Assembly (NCBI GenBank): GCA_025769875.1
Contig: JAGFNK010000009.1
Span: 186,001-250,000, forward strand
Reading direction: 5' to 3'
DNA from: Russula earlei
Lineage: Eukaryota > Basidiomycota > Agaricomycetes > Russulales > Russulaceae
DNA length: 64,000 bases
The notes under the pieces were generated by a model. That model was not told where the DNA came from, made no database searches, and saw nothing but the letters and a program-made list of their open reading frames with translations. A program made the translations under genes and the position numbers. This document shows positions 1 to 12,700 of this stretch, piece by piece (positions within the stretch are counted from its first letter, which is position 1; the number at the start of each line of letters is the position of its first letter).

Positions 1-805
1 GAGAGCAAGCCATGCTTATGTCGATCAACAACCAAAGAATCATACCGGGCCGAAGCTCATTGAATGATTTGATATCTAGAGAGCCAACAGTTGGGTTCAG
101 CTCGCGTCCAATATAAAACTATAAACGCATGTCAATAAGGGTTGGAACAACGGCGATGACATGGAAACAAACATCATAGATAAAATTGCCACTGTTACCA
201 CCAAGGGCTAGCAACTTTCCCTCTTTAAAGGATAGCGCATACCAAAGGACACCTTGAAGGAAGGACATCGACAAAGCTGCGCTCACAAAGCCAGCCCAAT
301 GGTCATAAAAGAAAGTGAACGACTGGACTCCAAATCGTAAGATGTAACCGGTCGAGAGGCCGAGTGCCAAAAGACCCGTGGAGAATGCTGACGTGGGCCG
401 CTATCGTCAGTCAAAAAAAATTCCGTGAGAAGAGAAAATCGTACCATTAATCTTGTACTGTTGGTACTTTCCGTCTCTCAGCTGGGTTCCTTGAACCCAG
501 TCGCCTGGGAGGACTGCCCAGGCGATCAGACAAAACGCATACCAGCTGTAATAGACGGAAAAGGCTTTCGGATCCCAGAGTTTCCACCAGAAGGCAGGAT
601 CAGAAAGTGCTTGGGCTAGAGATGGATAGAGGGTCTGAACGGGAGGTGGACATCCCCCGGACGAATCGTTGCAGGTAAAGAAGAGGACGTAGGTTAAAAC
701 TGGGACACCGAGGGTGATGGCGAGGGCGCCAGGGGGACCAAGAAATTCGTATGATGCTGATTGAGGATTGAGAGGGGCGTTGTCCGAGCGTTTTGAGTTG
801 GACAT
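1..805 (-). CDS. ERG24: Delta(14)-sterol reductase, 5' part (runs off left edge)
   Basis: Probable sterol C-14 reductase. Family knowledge: it reduces the C14=C15 double bond made by lanosterol 14-demethylase, using NADPH, in the ER membrane during ergosterol synthesis. Visible exons are 805-445, 387-173 and 118 to beyond 1, joined by introns of 57 and 54 nt (444-388, 172-119). The start at 805 (MSNSKRSD) was preferred over an in-frame upstream ATG at 856, which lengthens the protein with sequence atypical of the family. Family signatures are LGPPGA near residue 20, a first membrane helix, KINAFSTGLLAL across splice 1, GNSGNFIYD, and FYIGRELNP directly after splice 2. The frame is intact throughout. 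The C-terminal half, with the NADPH-binding and catalytic residues, lies outside the window. The gene is divergent from the one at 994, with 188 bp between starts. An ERG4-type reductase is the only realistic alternative. Confidence 0.9.
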
Positions 806-993
806 GATGGCGTTGGAAGGTGTGTGAAGCGCGTTACGGAGGCGCGTCACCATCACGTGTACAACGCGGAAGCCGGCCGAGGCCCTGAAGGGAAGGCCAG
901 GTCAAGGAGGGACTCGGAGGACGATCACATTCTCCTCTCCTTCTTTTATTACCACGATCGCCCCGCCTTGTGCGCTGGAGTGCGCTTGTACTT

Positions 994-2983
994 ATGGGTT
1001 TCTTCTCTTCACGACGGCACGATACCAACAGTACCTCGAACTCTCCTGGTGCTCAACCACAGAGCAGTCCGTCTTCCCCAGCAGGAATCATTCGCGCTCG
1101 CTTCGTACGTATCAACCTCGCACACGTCCTCCTTTTTTCATGGCTTTTCTTGTACCTCTGCTTTCGCTATGGAACAGTCTAGCAGAAACAAGGGTAAAGC
1201 GCGCGATGCGAATCTCTCTCTCAGTCGAGGGACGGCCTCTCCCTTGGCAGAATCGAGAAAGGAACCGATCTTCGATGACACCTCTCGTACTATCAATGGA
1301 CGTCGTACGACAAATGACAGCGGAGAAGGAGTTGCCTCCGAGTTGTCGTCTTTGCAGTCGCCTTCCCCGCAGCAGCCATCGGGCCCCGGTCCTGCCAATC
1401 CACGAGTTTCTACAGACGCGACAACGCATGTTACCCTCTCACCGTCACAAATACACCCACGACTGATTTTTTCTCAGGGTCGTGCTTGCCCAACGATTGG
1501 CCGAACTGGCCTCGGCTAACGCAGAGGGTTTGCTCGAGTACGTGATGATTGATGAATCGCCACCCTGACCTCGGATTAAACCGCAAGTTAGCGATGACGA
1601 GTATAGGCTACTCCGCCAGAACCTATTTGAGCGATTTGGCAGTTCAACAATGTCTCAGAAGAAACCTGATTCCATCGCTGGTCCAGCTCGTCCTCAACCT
1701 CATGAGAGTGTGTCTCGCCTTCCTGATTCAGTCCCCAGTAACTGACCTCTTTCTCAGCCCATAAACGCAGCAACTCTCTTCGCTCTCCTTCCCTGCAGTC
1801 TAAAGGGACGATATCTTCATCCGTCTCGGGCCTTTTCAGGCGACCAAGTAAAAGAAACATTTCCACCGATACCGACACCCTGCACAGTGATTCGACCAGC
1901 TTACTCTCCACGGGCTCAAATTCGCCGAATACATTCACCCACCGCCTCCTTCGATTATCATTACAGAAGAAGAGCAGTCTCTTCTCTTTAAGACTCGACG
2001 GTACAACAACGGGGCATGGCAATGGATCTACAGTCCACATTGCGGACACCAGCCGTTCTGATGGCCCTAGTAATTCCATCACTCTCTCGCGGTCATCTAC
2101 TACACGAAGTAGACGAGGGACACCGCCGCCACCACCCTCATCTTTTCATCATCGAGTGAATGGGCTCGACCAAAGACGAGTACAACCGGGAATTTTAGAC
2201 GACGACCTGGATGACGAACTCAAGTCTTCGAGGGAGATTCGCGCGCAGATAGAGGCGGTGGAGGCGGAAGGACGTAGACTCATGGACGCTTTCAACGGTC
2301 TTGAGCTGACCGCCCTGACCCGAAAGTCTCAATCAAACCATATCGCTACCCTCCCATCGACCACCCATTTCCTTCAAGGACTTGATTCGTTTGATCATGC
2401 TTGGTCATCCCAGTCTTCGCAGGACCCTGATGTAGCATCTATGCGCTCGACGACATCAAATGGGACGAACCTGTCAGCATATCGCTCTCCAGTTTGGAGC
2501 CCCCGGTCTACACAGAATATGCCGCTTGTTTCCCAGCCTGTCTCACTGGGTCGAAAGTCCTCTCTGTCGTCAATTTCGTCGAAGGGACGGAGCGGTGCAG
2601 CCACAACCACTCCTTACCTACCTGCTTTGCCATCATCGCTCGGCCGCCTGCTGTCTGGTAGTTCTTCTAGTATCAACCTGATACGCAGCACGAGTCATTT
2701 GCCGTTGGCACCGGTGGCAGAAGGCGATAATCCCAACAGCATGGAAGCACATCACCGCCACCTGCACCTGGACACGTCCTCGGCGCTCTTACGGTCAACA
2801 CCTGCATCTCCGCGGAAAAATGGGGCGATGGGCGACGATTGGAACATAACAGAATTAGAAGCGGAGATGGCGGAGATTAGGCGAAGACGCGCAGAGGTGA
2901 TGGCACGGTACGAAGAACGGCTGGGGTACTTGAGGGCCAAGTTGAAGGGAGCGGAGCTTCATGAGAAGTTATTACGACGGTAG
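994..2983 (+). CDS. Conserved-looking hypothetical protein, Ser-rich, C-terminal coiled coil
   Basis: Not recognised. The model uses exons 994-1104, 1178-about 1443, 1478-1537, 1592-1707 and 1758-2983, giving about 592 aa with all phases agreeing. The gap 1444-1477 would be only 34 nt, too short for a comfortable intron, so that junction is uncertain; the other introns (50-73 nt) have good GT..CTGAC..AG signals. The protein begins MGFFSSRRHD. It has a short acidic/Leu-rich helix (LLRQNLFERF) near residue 150, then about 300 residues rich in Ser, Thr and Pro with arginines, suggesting disorder and phosphorylation. It ends in a charged helix of about 50 residues starting ELEAEMAEIRRRRAEVMARY, a likely coiled coil. 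An upstream helix (SREIRAQIEAVEAEGRRLMD) could pair with it. No catalytic motif or membrane segment is seen. It could be a cytoskeletal or scaffold protein, but nothing proves this. Confidence 0.7.
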
Positions 2984-3234
2984 GACGACATGTTCTGCTG
3001 CAGCATAGGAGAGTACTTATATCTTGTGTTATTTTACGAGTATATTCGCGACCTAATCACTCTTATTAAAACAACTCGCAGTGCGTGTCCCACAACCCAC
3101 CCAACTACTTGTGGCGCACCCGGGCCGTCCCCAGTCCAGTCCCGGGGGGCCCGGCCGCGGGTTGCCGTGAGAGTGGATGTTAGGTGTGGAAGCAGCGCAC
3201 CACCTTGGTACGCCATCTTTCCTTCTCCTCACCA

Positions 3235-6200
3235 ATGGCCGGCCAGCAGCCTTCTGAGCCATCCGTTGGAGGTGACGAAATTTCTCCCCCACCACAATCT
3301 CCTTCATACGGATCCAGGATCCCCCCTCATCGTAGCGCCAGCCATGGTTCCCAATGGATGCCTACCGACATCCCTTCGCATCATAACGCAGGCACCTCTT
3401 ATTCCTCCCAGTACTCACTTTCTATATCTCCGAGCCCACGGCGCAAGAATTTAGGGAGAGGGCCCTCAGGAACAAACACTAGACGTCTGAGAGTACGTAC
3501 CACCTCCATCACAAGTTCGCGTGTACGCGAGCGCGACAGTGGTCTGCTGAGCGAGGACGACGAAGAGGAGCACGAGGAACAGGCCCTTGAGGCGGAGCAG
3601 GAGGACGATGCACGTGGGAAAAGAGCGGCGGCGCCCACCGATGGATCCTCTGGCCACACCACTGAGGATGACACGGACGACGAGGATCCGATCACGCTCA
3701 AGGACCGCCAGTCGCTCATCAACGTAGAGCACCCGTTCGGTCTTCCCATATGGAAGCCAGCATTGTACAAAAAGTCCCGGTCCGTCACTCGAGACGCTGA
3801 TCAAGCCCTTCATTCCATCCCGTCCGCGCAAGTTGAGCGACACTTGATCCCGGGGAACATCCTCTGGGCGCTGCTCTTTGGATGGTGGCTTGCCCTCGTC
3901 TGCTTCGTCATCTCGGCGTTCCTTTGGATCGTGCCAAGAGGCGGAAGGCATTACTCTTCACTGGTGTACGGGCTAGGATGGTATCTTGGCTGGCCGTTTG
4001 GGAAATATGTGGAGGGCCAGATAGATGAACCACACGAAGAGGGTAAGAGCGCCACAAGCCCGGAGGGCGATAGTGCGTTTCACACCCAAAGCGGCTCTGA
4101 CAGCGAAACCATCCGTGGTCCCACCCATTTACGCGAGAGGCAGGAGGATGACTCGCTCGCTCGAGGTTCCTCCATCCAATATACACCTCCGGATACCGTT
4201 TTCGTGCGTACCCAAAGTAGTTCGTGGTCGGATGTGCCCATCCCAACCGAGACGTCGAGTTTACTCGGTAGGGGTCGATCCGGTGGCGTTCCACTGGGCC
4301 GGTCCAAATCATACGGCGCAACATATTCCTCAGTCACTGGAGAGTTCATTGAGCTATCGAGAAAGGAAGACATGTTAGGCTGTATCTGCTTCTGGCTCGC
4401 TTTGGTCACCGTGATTGCGCCTCTCATGTTTCTCGTCTGTGTCGTTTGCTGGGGTCTGATCATAGCCATCCCTATGGCCAAGCTTAATTGGGCACTTATC
4501 AAGTATCTTTTTCGGCATCCGACAAGTATTCGCTTCTGCTCGGCTCCGTCTATCGTTTTGCTCCCCCTGGAGGGTGACTCCCCTGCGGACGCCGGCCAGA
4601 ATGGAGGCGCCTCTACACCTATGAGGGTCAAACCAAGACTTTCGGCGGGTCAAGTCGCCCCTTCGGGTGCACCATCCTCCAAGGTGCTCCTCTGCATTTA
4701 TCGCGCAATCGGATGGAAATTCTACAAGTACACCATCGGCGGAGTCAACATTTTCTTCATCAATCTCCTCCCTATCGTTTTCTTTGTCATTTTCGACGGT
4801 CTGTTCCTTTATCCAATAGTCGAGGAACGCGAGCGTACGGGTGAACCCATCCCCGCTCTCCTCGCTATCCTCGGCTCTCGGCCTCTCATATTCCTGCTTT
4901 CCTTGCTCAGCGTCATCCCGCTTTCATATTTCATTGGCATGGCTGTCGCGTCCATCTCTGCGCAGTCGTCTATCGGAATGGGTGCGGTTATAAACGCAAC
5001 CTTCGGTTCCTTGGTCGAGATCATACTGTATGCATTTGCGCTCACGGAACGCAAGGGTCGTCTCGTGGAAGGCTCGATTGTGGGGAGCTTGTTGGCTGGT
5101 GTTTTACTCATGCCTGGCTTGAGTATGATCTGCGTCGCCGTGAGACGGAAGGAACAAAATTTCAACGCTAAGAGCGCTGGTGTAACGAGTACAATGCTCA
5201 TCATGGCCATCATCGGGACGCTCACGCCAACGCTATTCTATCAGACTTACGGCAATGTGCGTCCCTGCGTATCCAGATATGCGGATATATCTTATCATTA
5301 CCTCTCCACAGTTCCAATTAGTCTGCGAGGGTTGTCCAGATCAACCTCTCCCTAATGGTAAATGGAAATGTCGACATTGTTCTTATCAGCATCCGGACCC
5401 TGTGAATGATCCATTCTATCAGTCCACTGTGAAATCTCTCATGTATTTCTGTGCTGCCATCCTTCTCTTCGTAAGTTCATCAATCCATCATGACACGTCA
5501 TCATATGATTTATCCTCAATACAGTCTTATCTCGTCGGCCTTTGGTTCTCGCTCCGCACACATGCCTCGCAAATATGGCAGAACCCTCAACAGTTATTAC
5601 ATCCCCATGAGTCGGGTCGCATGTCACTGTATCATAAGATAGCTCCACCGTCCAATCTCATCCCGGGCGTATCAAAGCAAGGACCACCGCGAGACGGAAG
5701 CACGATTCATGCAAAGCCGAGCTTCGCCAGCGCAGAAGCTGTCAGCTCGGGCTCTCACGGCGCCGCCACGAGATTCCAATCCGCCGGTGTTGCGCTGGCT
5801 GAACCCGCTACTGACGCATCCTCATCGACACAATTCAATTTACAGCGCTCCTCGTTCTCCATTCCGCCCGCGAGCCCCACGCCCGGGTCTCTCGTTCCGA
5901 TTCTCGAAAGCGTCGACCATGCGCTAAAGGATACGGGTTTATCGCCTGCGCAGGTCCCTCCTGACGATTTCACTCGCGCCGTTGCCGTTGCTACCGTGTC
6001 TGCCCTGCGGCATCAGCAGGTGCAGGCACGGCGGGCGAGAAGCGTGCAGCTTGGGGGAGACGAGGAAGACCCTGCCGGACACGGAGGACACGAGGCACCC
6101 TCATGGAGTCGCGCGGTAAGCGCGAGTGTGCTGTTGGCATGTACTGCGCTGTATGCACTCATCGCCGGTACGTGTCCAGACGCTATCCTTCCTTCTCAGC

Positions 6201-6977
6201 GTGCTTCGCATTGCTGAATCGCCTTCTTACTGCTGACCACACAGAGCTCTTGGTGAATGTCGTGGACGTTGTGCTTGATGGGTCAGGTATCAACGAAAAG
6301 TTTCTCGGAATCACACTCTTCGCACTCGTGCCCAACACGACCGAGTTCATGAATGCGATGTCGTTTGCTATTAATGGCAACATTGCCCTAAGGTGAGTGT
6401 TGTTCCGTCCGATCCCAACATTTGTCTTCAAGGGGGTGCTGAGCAAAAGGACAGTATGGAAATTGGTTCAGCGTATGCTCTTCAAGTTTGCCTATTACAG
6501 ATCCCGGCGATGGTTGCCTTCTCGGCATGGTACGATCCCGCCCAGATGGGTAAATTCGCCGACACTTTTACGTGTGTTTTCCTATTCTTCAGGATCTGGG
6601 CCCCACATCCTGAGGTTGCCTTTCTTTTTCTCAAACTAGGTTGATCTTCCCTCGCTGGGATGCGATTGTCATCATATTGTCAATCTTCTTATTAACGTAC
6701 ACATACATCGAAGCGAAAGCTAACTATCATCGCGGGAGTATCCTCGTCTTGAGGTTCGTTTGCTCATCTCCCTGGCGCTACCATCCTAGCGGACGCTATT
6801 GACCGCTACTGACGCAACTGTTCTTCCCTCAGCTATCTAGTCCTTACCGCAGGTTTCTTCTTCGCACCAAATCGTAAGGGCAGCGACGGCGAGGATAGCG
6901 TCACCACCGTCCTTGGACCCATGGTTACCGTGCGCAGCCTCTCCGAGTCCTTGCGCCTGTTCTGGGCTGCTTCGTGA
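3235..6977 (+). CDS. VNX1: Vacuolar monovalent cation/H+ antiporter, CAX family
   Basis: Likely VNX1-type low-affinity Na+/K+ : H+ antiporter of the vacuolar membrane, a Ca2+/cation antiporter (CaCA/CAX) relative. Seven exons fit without phase conflict: 3235-5256, 5312-5470, 5525-6167, 6245-6392, 6455-6571, 6640-6753 and 6833-6977, giving 1115 aa. The N-terminal 200 residues are acidic and Ser-rich (cytosolic tail). The first CAX repeat carries GAVINATFGSLVEIILYAFA (about residue 580) and the second carries FALVPNTTEFMNAMSFAING; the Glu-containing helices are the ion-binding repeats. Between them lie exon 2, with two Cys-x2-Cys pairs (CEGC and CRHC), and a long hydrophilic loop. The start at 3235 was chosen as the first ATG of the exon's long frame. 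The gene is convergent with DDB1, with 260 bp between stops. Substrate assignment follows yeast VNX1; a Ca2+/H+ exchanger is possible. Confidence 0.85.
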
Positions 6978-7237
6978 ACAAAGCAAGCACTTGTCCCCAA
7001 CTCTTTTGTAACTTATAGCTCAACATTACCGCGCCACTCGGCGTTGATGATCATTTACGAGCGTATATCTCCCTTTTAAGCGCCCCCGTATATCCGTGTG
7101 TCTTTTGCCTGAGTCGCTATCTGCTATCTCCACCCATAGTCGTCGTCCTGCTGTTTCTCATAGTCATTTGGTTAGGAAAGGAATGCCTGATGAAATTATG
7201 CACCAACGTAGTGATACAAAACGTCCGCGCTCGATGC

Positions 7238-10200
7238 TCAATGCAGCGCCTGAACCGCCTCCAACGTCTGTCTGATCTCCCCGTAAGTCTGTTTGAGCTT
7301 CTCCGGAGGGCTACCTCCCGCCAACACCCGCTCCGTCTCCGTCGACGGATGGTGATATTCCAAGAATTTCTCCAGCAAGTCCCCGTCGAGGAACCCGTAC
7401 GCGGCCGCGTCCGCGTCGCATCTCCCCCACGCGCCCACGGGCGCACGATACTTGGCGTGCGACGCATGCGCGACCTCTGTGGCGACCTTGCGCAGGTTGC
7501 GCTCGACGGCTGTCAAGTGGAGCGAAAGCTCGGGGCCCACGTCGACCACTACCCCGATGCGGCCGGAGGACGTGAAGAAGAGTAGTCGGGGGGTCAGACT
7601 TGTCGTCACGCCGGGGGTGGACACGGATCCGTTCGAAGACATGGAGCCTGCGGCGTCATCAAGTGAACGGGCGGGTCACGCGTCAGCGGATGGAAAGGAA
7701 ACAAGCGCGTCGGACGAGCCAGGGGGAGAAGGGATTCGGTGCTCCCTACCTGCGATAAATTTATTCACCACCTCGCCTAAGTTCCAGAAGCCATCGCGCT
7801 CCAAAGTGGTCTTGGTCTCCCCCCGTTGAACCGTGTAAGTGAAAAGGTTGCAGTCACTCTGTGAATCGGTGAAATGAGTCCGTCCGTTGTCGGCCGGATG
7901 AAGAAAGGTTGCTCACGTTCGCTCCGATGATTGTATCCCTATCCAGCGATTCGACCGTGACTGGCCAGAGCGGACTGAAATCCTTTGCGACAGACTCCAG
8001 TCGCCACTCGCCCCCTTCGGCCTGGACGAGGTCTATGATAGATACCGAGCAAATCGCGTCGCCGGCAAACAACCTCGATTCCCTGGCGACCAGACTCGTG
8101 ACGAGGTAGTTGTGGTACCATTCCGCGATTCGTTGGAAGCCTGTGCCGTCAACTTTGTACACAAAAACCTGGCACAGCTCCGTATCCAGCAGAACACGAG
8201 GCGAGGATGCGACTCACTGACGGACCTACAGCAGCAGCTAATAGCCCGTTCACACGCGCCAATGCATAAACGCAGCCCTTGACGTCCAGCTCCGATATCT
8301 GCTTCAATTGATGCTTATTGCTGGACAGTCTTGTGTCCAATTCCGCATGGAAAAGAAGTAGACGACCTTGACTGGGCTCCTTCTCTCCAAATTTATGAAA
8401 TACGGTGCCGATGCAAATAGCCGTGTCTCCTTTCGGCGATGGCATCATCTGAATCGTCGTGACCTCTTCGTCGTTCATGCACGTGAATTGACAGAGTACT
8501 ATTCATGGAAGACATTATGGGTCGACCGTAGGGCTGGTGAGGGAGATGAAATGAACGTACAATCGAATGTCTTATCGTCCAGCAATTTGAGACTGCTCGT
8601 AGAGGTTTCCTCTTCTCCTACACGACCGGGCTCGTTTCGTACGCATGCCACCGCAAATGCGTGAAGACTTCCGTCGTGATCTAAAGATCGGGGATTGTCC
8701 AATCCTAATGGGACCTAAGACGGCAAAGTTCAGCCGTCTTCTAACAAAATAAGGGGAGGGCTCACGGTCCGAATATGCATCTTATCGAGATCTCGGACCC
8801 TTCCAACAACGCATCCAGACGACGTCATCAAAAGCAAAGAGGACGACCACTTCCGTGTGTTGATCGTCGCGCTTGCAAAAACGCTCTGTTCACCAGAACA
8901 GCGTAAATGGAGCCGTCTTAGATGATGGCAAGTTTACCTTTATGAAGATTGAGGAATGATGCAAGGTTTCCCTCTCCAAGTAAAACAAAGCTGCTCTGCT
9001 TCCGTTTGCGATCACCACCTTCTTGCTGTCCATTTCTAACTGCGTCAGCCCCACTGGTTCAGTACCAAGTGAGAAAATACGCTTGTCCTGCAATTCATTT
9101 TTCTCAAAAGTGTATGCCACAAGGGTTCCGTCGCGCAAACCAACCAACAGCTGTGGAGTATTTCCGAAGTCATGCAGAAGAAGGGAGCGTGGGAGAGCAG
9201 GGAGGGAAACTGAGTCGCAGACAGGCTGAAAAGCCTCCTCCGTAGAAGCGACTGAGAGGATGTCGACGACATGTGTAGACCAATAGCCTACAGCGACGTA
9301 AAGGGAAAACATCTTCGTCGTGTCAAGGGGTGTGCAGGAGAGTGCAGAGATCTCCTCCTGCAAGTCCTTCGACCTAAGCGACAGCATGTCAATTGAGTCG
9401 CCATAAACAAAGAGAGAACGGAATACCGGAAGATCTGAAATTTTTGGTTCTCGTCTAGGCGGAGAAGGACAAGACGCTTCCTGCTCAGACCCAAGACAAA
9501 CTGGCTCGGGTTGAGCGCAGCAGCTACAATTGTGCGATCCGCCCACCCCTCGCCCAGCTTATCGAGCCTCCACGAGGTCAAAACGTTATGCGTTTGCAAC
9601 ACCTCGTCATACTCTAGAAGTAACACGCTCTTCTCGGTCACTTGAACGACGAGTGATGAGTCTTCGTACGACGTTCTTCCAGCCCGATTTCTACACAGCG
9701 CAACGTTTGCGGCGGCGAGAGTTGGGGACGGGTTAAATCCAGCTGCCTCCGTAGAAACCACGGAGACGATATCTGGCTGATCAAGGCTGAAGAGTACAGT
9801 CTCCACCGAGTTTGTCGCCAGGATGTGACTGTCAAATCTGCAGAAGGCATTATGGCAAGACTCCAGAACGTAGTCGGCCACATACAAATCGTGAAAACGG
9901 GATCGTATCGGCCAGAGCTTCCCGAAGTTCCCGAAATTCTCTATGACGGCAGCCTTTTGGAAATCTGCGCCGTTCTGGATGATACGTAGGCTACCGGTAT
10001 TCATGCCTCCTGAAGCGGTTACGATGCGCGGCTGCGCAGACGATTTTCAGCATTAATTGAAAGCTGTGAGCGAGACCAATATCACCTGACCGCTTCCATC
10101 TATATCAGCCAATACTGCGTCCAGGATGGGCCCGATATTCTGCCAAGTGTCAAGGACCTCGATGAAGGTGCCATTTAATGCAAGTACGCGACCCTCGCCC

Positions 10201-11702
10201 TCTCTATCAGTCTCCCAGGCGCGTCCCTTCCCTTTGCCGCTGGTTGGGAACGAGCTAAGCTGCACGGTTAATACATCAACAGGGATTGGGAGGGTCGGAC
10301 TGTTGATATCAGAGATGGGTGACGTATGTATTCTAACAAGTTGGCTGTCACCGAGATGAGAACCGATAAACAAAACTTGCGAATCGAGGTAAGTCAAAGC
10401 GGTGGGCGGAGAAACCTAAAAACGAAAGATTAACAATAAATTCCGAGTAATCCGAAAAGATGACACGTACCTCGCCCAGTGGGATAACTCCAAGAGTACG
10501 TTCGGCTGTAGCTTCTAATGTTAGCAAGGCTAAACGGCCATATGAGTCGCCAACAAAGAATCTTGTCCCTTCATCATTCGCGGGAGTCCACCTGAAATCT
10601 GTTAGGACAATTGAAGAAGTAGTGGTATGGACATACGCAGTGACTTCGCGCCACGGCCATTCAACAGTAGCCTTCGCCATTCGCTTCTTTATTTCGCGTC
10701 CCTTTTGCTCCTCCTTTGCCTTGGCTCCCAGGGATAGACCTGAATTCTTTTTCTGACACTCTCGCTTCAGTTGTCGCCTGCGGTATTTATCTTTCCATTC
10801 TTCTGAGGAGAGCTCGAAAAATCGGATCTTACGTCCACCGAGAACGACGATGCCACCAGGGATTGACTCTTCCATGCCATTCGACTGCTGGGTAGGAATT
10901 GTCACAAGACACGGAGGGGCTTCAGTGAGCGCGAGAGCAGACGAAGAAAGAATTGTTGGTGGCAGAAGCAGAGATGGCTCGGGAGATAATTCGCGCTCCG
11001 AGAGAATGAGATCGCGTGCGAGGAGCTGAAGGTTCTGATTGTGATCCAGATGGAGGATTGAGATGGAATGATTGCCAGTACCGACAGGGAGAAAGGCCAT
11101 GGAGAGAATGTTTAACTCCGCTACCCTGAAATCGTTGGGTCATGGTGAAGGGTGATCACCCTCGGTAGAAGAACTCACATAACATCGAAGTCATTCACGT
11201 ACAAGCCATCTTCGAGTTCCACGACCTTTATTTTCCCTGTGTAGCAGTTGACAAGGGCGACTTTTCCCGATGGGTCCACCAAGACAGAGTGTAAAAACTC
11301 AGAAGGACGAGCGTGGTGGTAGTATAGACTCAAGGTCTTCACCGCTCTCAAAAACGGACCACAGGAAGACGGTGTTAGATAAGAAAAGAAGATGAGCCTA
11401 GGTTCAGGGTGGTCGGTCAGCAACAACAGGTTATCCTTGCTATGCTGCTATAGCAGCATCAGCGACACATAGTGAAAGATAGATCAAGGCGTTACGTGTG
11501 TTGGAACAGCTCTGACTGTCACGATCCTGCCCCATATTTCTGTTCCGCACTCGTACCGGAGGCCACTCGGCTGCACAGAATAGACATCGAGTCGGTTAGG
11601 CTTTGAGACGACAAGGTGGATGAACGAAGCGTCCGAGGTTAGGTGACATTTGATCGCATCCGTCACCGAGGACGGTGGATGAAAGGTGCTGATAACCCTC
11701 AT
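7238..11702 (-). CDS. DDB1: DNA damage-binding protein 1 (CUL4 adaptor)
   Basis: DDB1 homologue. Family knowledge: three WD40-type beta-propellers that link CUL4 ubiquitin ligase to substrate receptors in nucleotide-excision repair and replication licensing. The start at 11702 (MRVISTFHPPSS) is internal to a longer open frame but reads as a family-like N-terminus. Exon 1 is 11702-11496. Exon 2 starts at 11447 with QHSKDNLLLLTDHPEP. Further exons cover LGDSQLVRI near 10330, a central propeller at 8900-10004, GCVYALARVNGLLAAAVG near 8250 and DRDTIIGANVSNL near 7930. The C-terminus runs from a frame starting at 7642, with SGRIGVVVDVGPEL, GFLDGDLLEKFL and the terminal helix ending EAVQALH, matching the MMS1/CPSF-A domain end. 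At least nine introns are present; I did not fix every border. No in-frame lesion was noticed. It starts 118 bp after the DPB3-like stop on the same strand. Confidence 0.88.
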
Positions 11703-11819
11703 GGTTTGCGACAAGATACTCCAGGGAGTCACTCTCACACTTGTGTTCGGGTTGCAGGCATCGGAGGTCGAAGGAGACAGTCCAACCTGGATGCCGGCCC
11801 GCGTGTGATGCAATTATTA

Positions 11820-12577
11820 TTATTCCTCCTCATCCTCGTCACCGTCATCTCCTGTCCTTGCAGCTACCTCCATTGTCCCATCCTCATTCATCACTACATC
11901 TACTCCAGGACTCTTATGCTCTGACCCCGCCTTTGACGTCACAAAGTCAGACATTGATTGATTCCCATCAGTCGATGTCCCCATGGACCTCACAGGTCCC
12001 TGCAGCTTTCTCCGCGGAGGGGCTTCGGACGTGTCTGGCCATGGTATGATTTCTTATAATAGAAATTGCGATCTCAGTCATCAGCGATAGTCTTGATAAA
12101 TGTCAATTTCTCACCGTCCAAGAACAAGAATTCATCTGTCCTGCGAGTCACGGAAGCTTGTTGTTTGCTTTTGAGGAACCAAGTACACGATATTTGAGAA
12201 ACAAAGCATCTCACCGACATCTCGTTGCTGCACCGTTACTCGCTTTTCGCGATGTGCGATATGATGGCTAGCCTCTGATAGCCTCTTGATAAACTCTTCT
12301 GTTGCCAACGATATAAGAAACGCGGCCTCCTTCGCAACAAGGGGTAGCTCCTGAAACGATGTTAGATCACCTGCATGTAGAGTGTGATGGCATGTACTTT
12401 GTCTGCCTTCATTATCTTTTGCACACGCGAAATAGGTAGCAAAGATTTTCCAGATTCCCGAACAAGCCGCACTGTCGGCCTGGCAGCAGATTTGCCCTTT
12501 GGCCGGTTAGAGGAATTGTCCTCTGGGAGAGACGTGCCACTGCCTGCTTGATCTACATCCATCTGAACGTCGCTCAT
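11820..12577 (-). CDS. DPB3/POLE4-type histone-fold protein
   Basis: Small acidic histone-fold protein of the CBFD/NF-Y/HMF family, most like the DNA polymerase epsilon accessory subunit Dpb3/POLE4 (or CHRAC). Exon 1 starts at 12577 (MSDVQMDVDQ) and ends in LLPISRVQKIMKADK. After an intron beginning GTACAT the fold continues with LVAKEAAFLISLATEEFIKR, then EASHHIAHREKRVTVQQRDV; together these cover the alpha1-alpha2-alpha3 helices. A short exon (RRTDEFLFLDG) and a last exon from about 12045 follow, ending in an Asp/Glu-rich tail and TAA at 11820. Family role: a heterodimer with a Dpb4/POLE3 partner that binds double-stranded DNA behind the replication fork and helps histone transfer. Transcription starts away from MCMBP across a 178-bp interval with MCB sites, which fits an S-phase gene. 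DPB3 and CHRAC1 types cannot be separated by eye. Confidence 0.8.
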
Positions 12578-12646
12578 TATGTGCGTTTGTTCGGGGTCGT
12601 TGAGAGCGCCTCTGTGCCCTGCTGCCTGGTATCAAGCAAGGTGAAG

Positions 12647-12652
12647 ACGCGT
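12647..12652. promoter_or_regulatory. MCB element (ACGCGT), DPB3-proximal
   Basis: Exact palindromic ACGCGT, 70 bp upstream of the DPB3-like ATG and 104 bp upstream of the MCMBP ATG. It matches the consensus of the MBF cell-cycle box. Function is inferred from sequence and context only. Confidence 0.6.
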
Positions 12653-12694
12653 CCCAGGCGAGGCGCCGCGTCTGTCGCGCTCAAAATCAGATTG

Positions 12695-12700
12695 ACGCGT
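12695..12700. promoter_or_regulatory. MCB element (ACGCGT), MCMBP-proximal
   Basis: Second exact ACGCGT, 56 bp upstream of the MCMBP ATG, followed within 20 bp by a GGCGCGTCA near-match. Paired MCBs in one short interval are typical of strongly G1/S-regulated fungal promoters. Confidence 0.6.

Noticed and set aside
824..1519. 231-codon plus-strand open frame
   Set aside because: Only its part from 1178 is coding (exon 2 of the gene at 994); the beginning overlaps the ERG24 promoter and lacks a plausible start.
1738..1757. 20-nt intron in the gene at 994
   Set aside because: Too short; a 50-nt intron from 1708 with the same acceptor fits phase and branch site.
3399..3951. Minus-strand open frames inside VNX1
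   Set aside because: Shadow frames of a Ser/Glu-rich coding exon; no motif, no splice logic.
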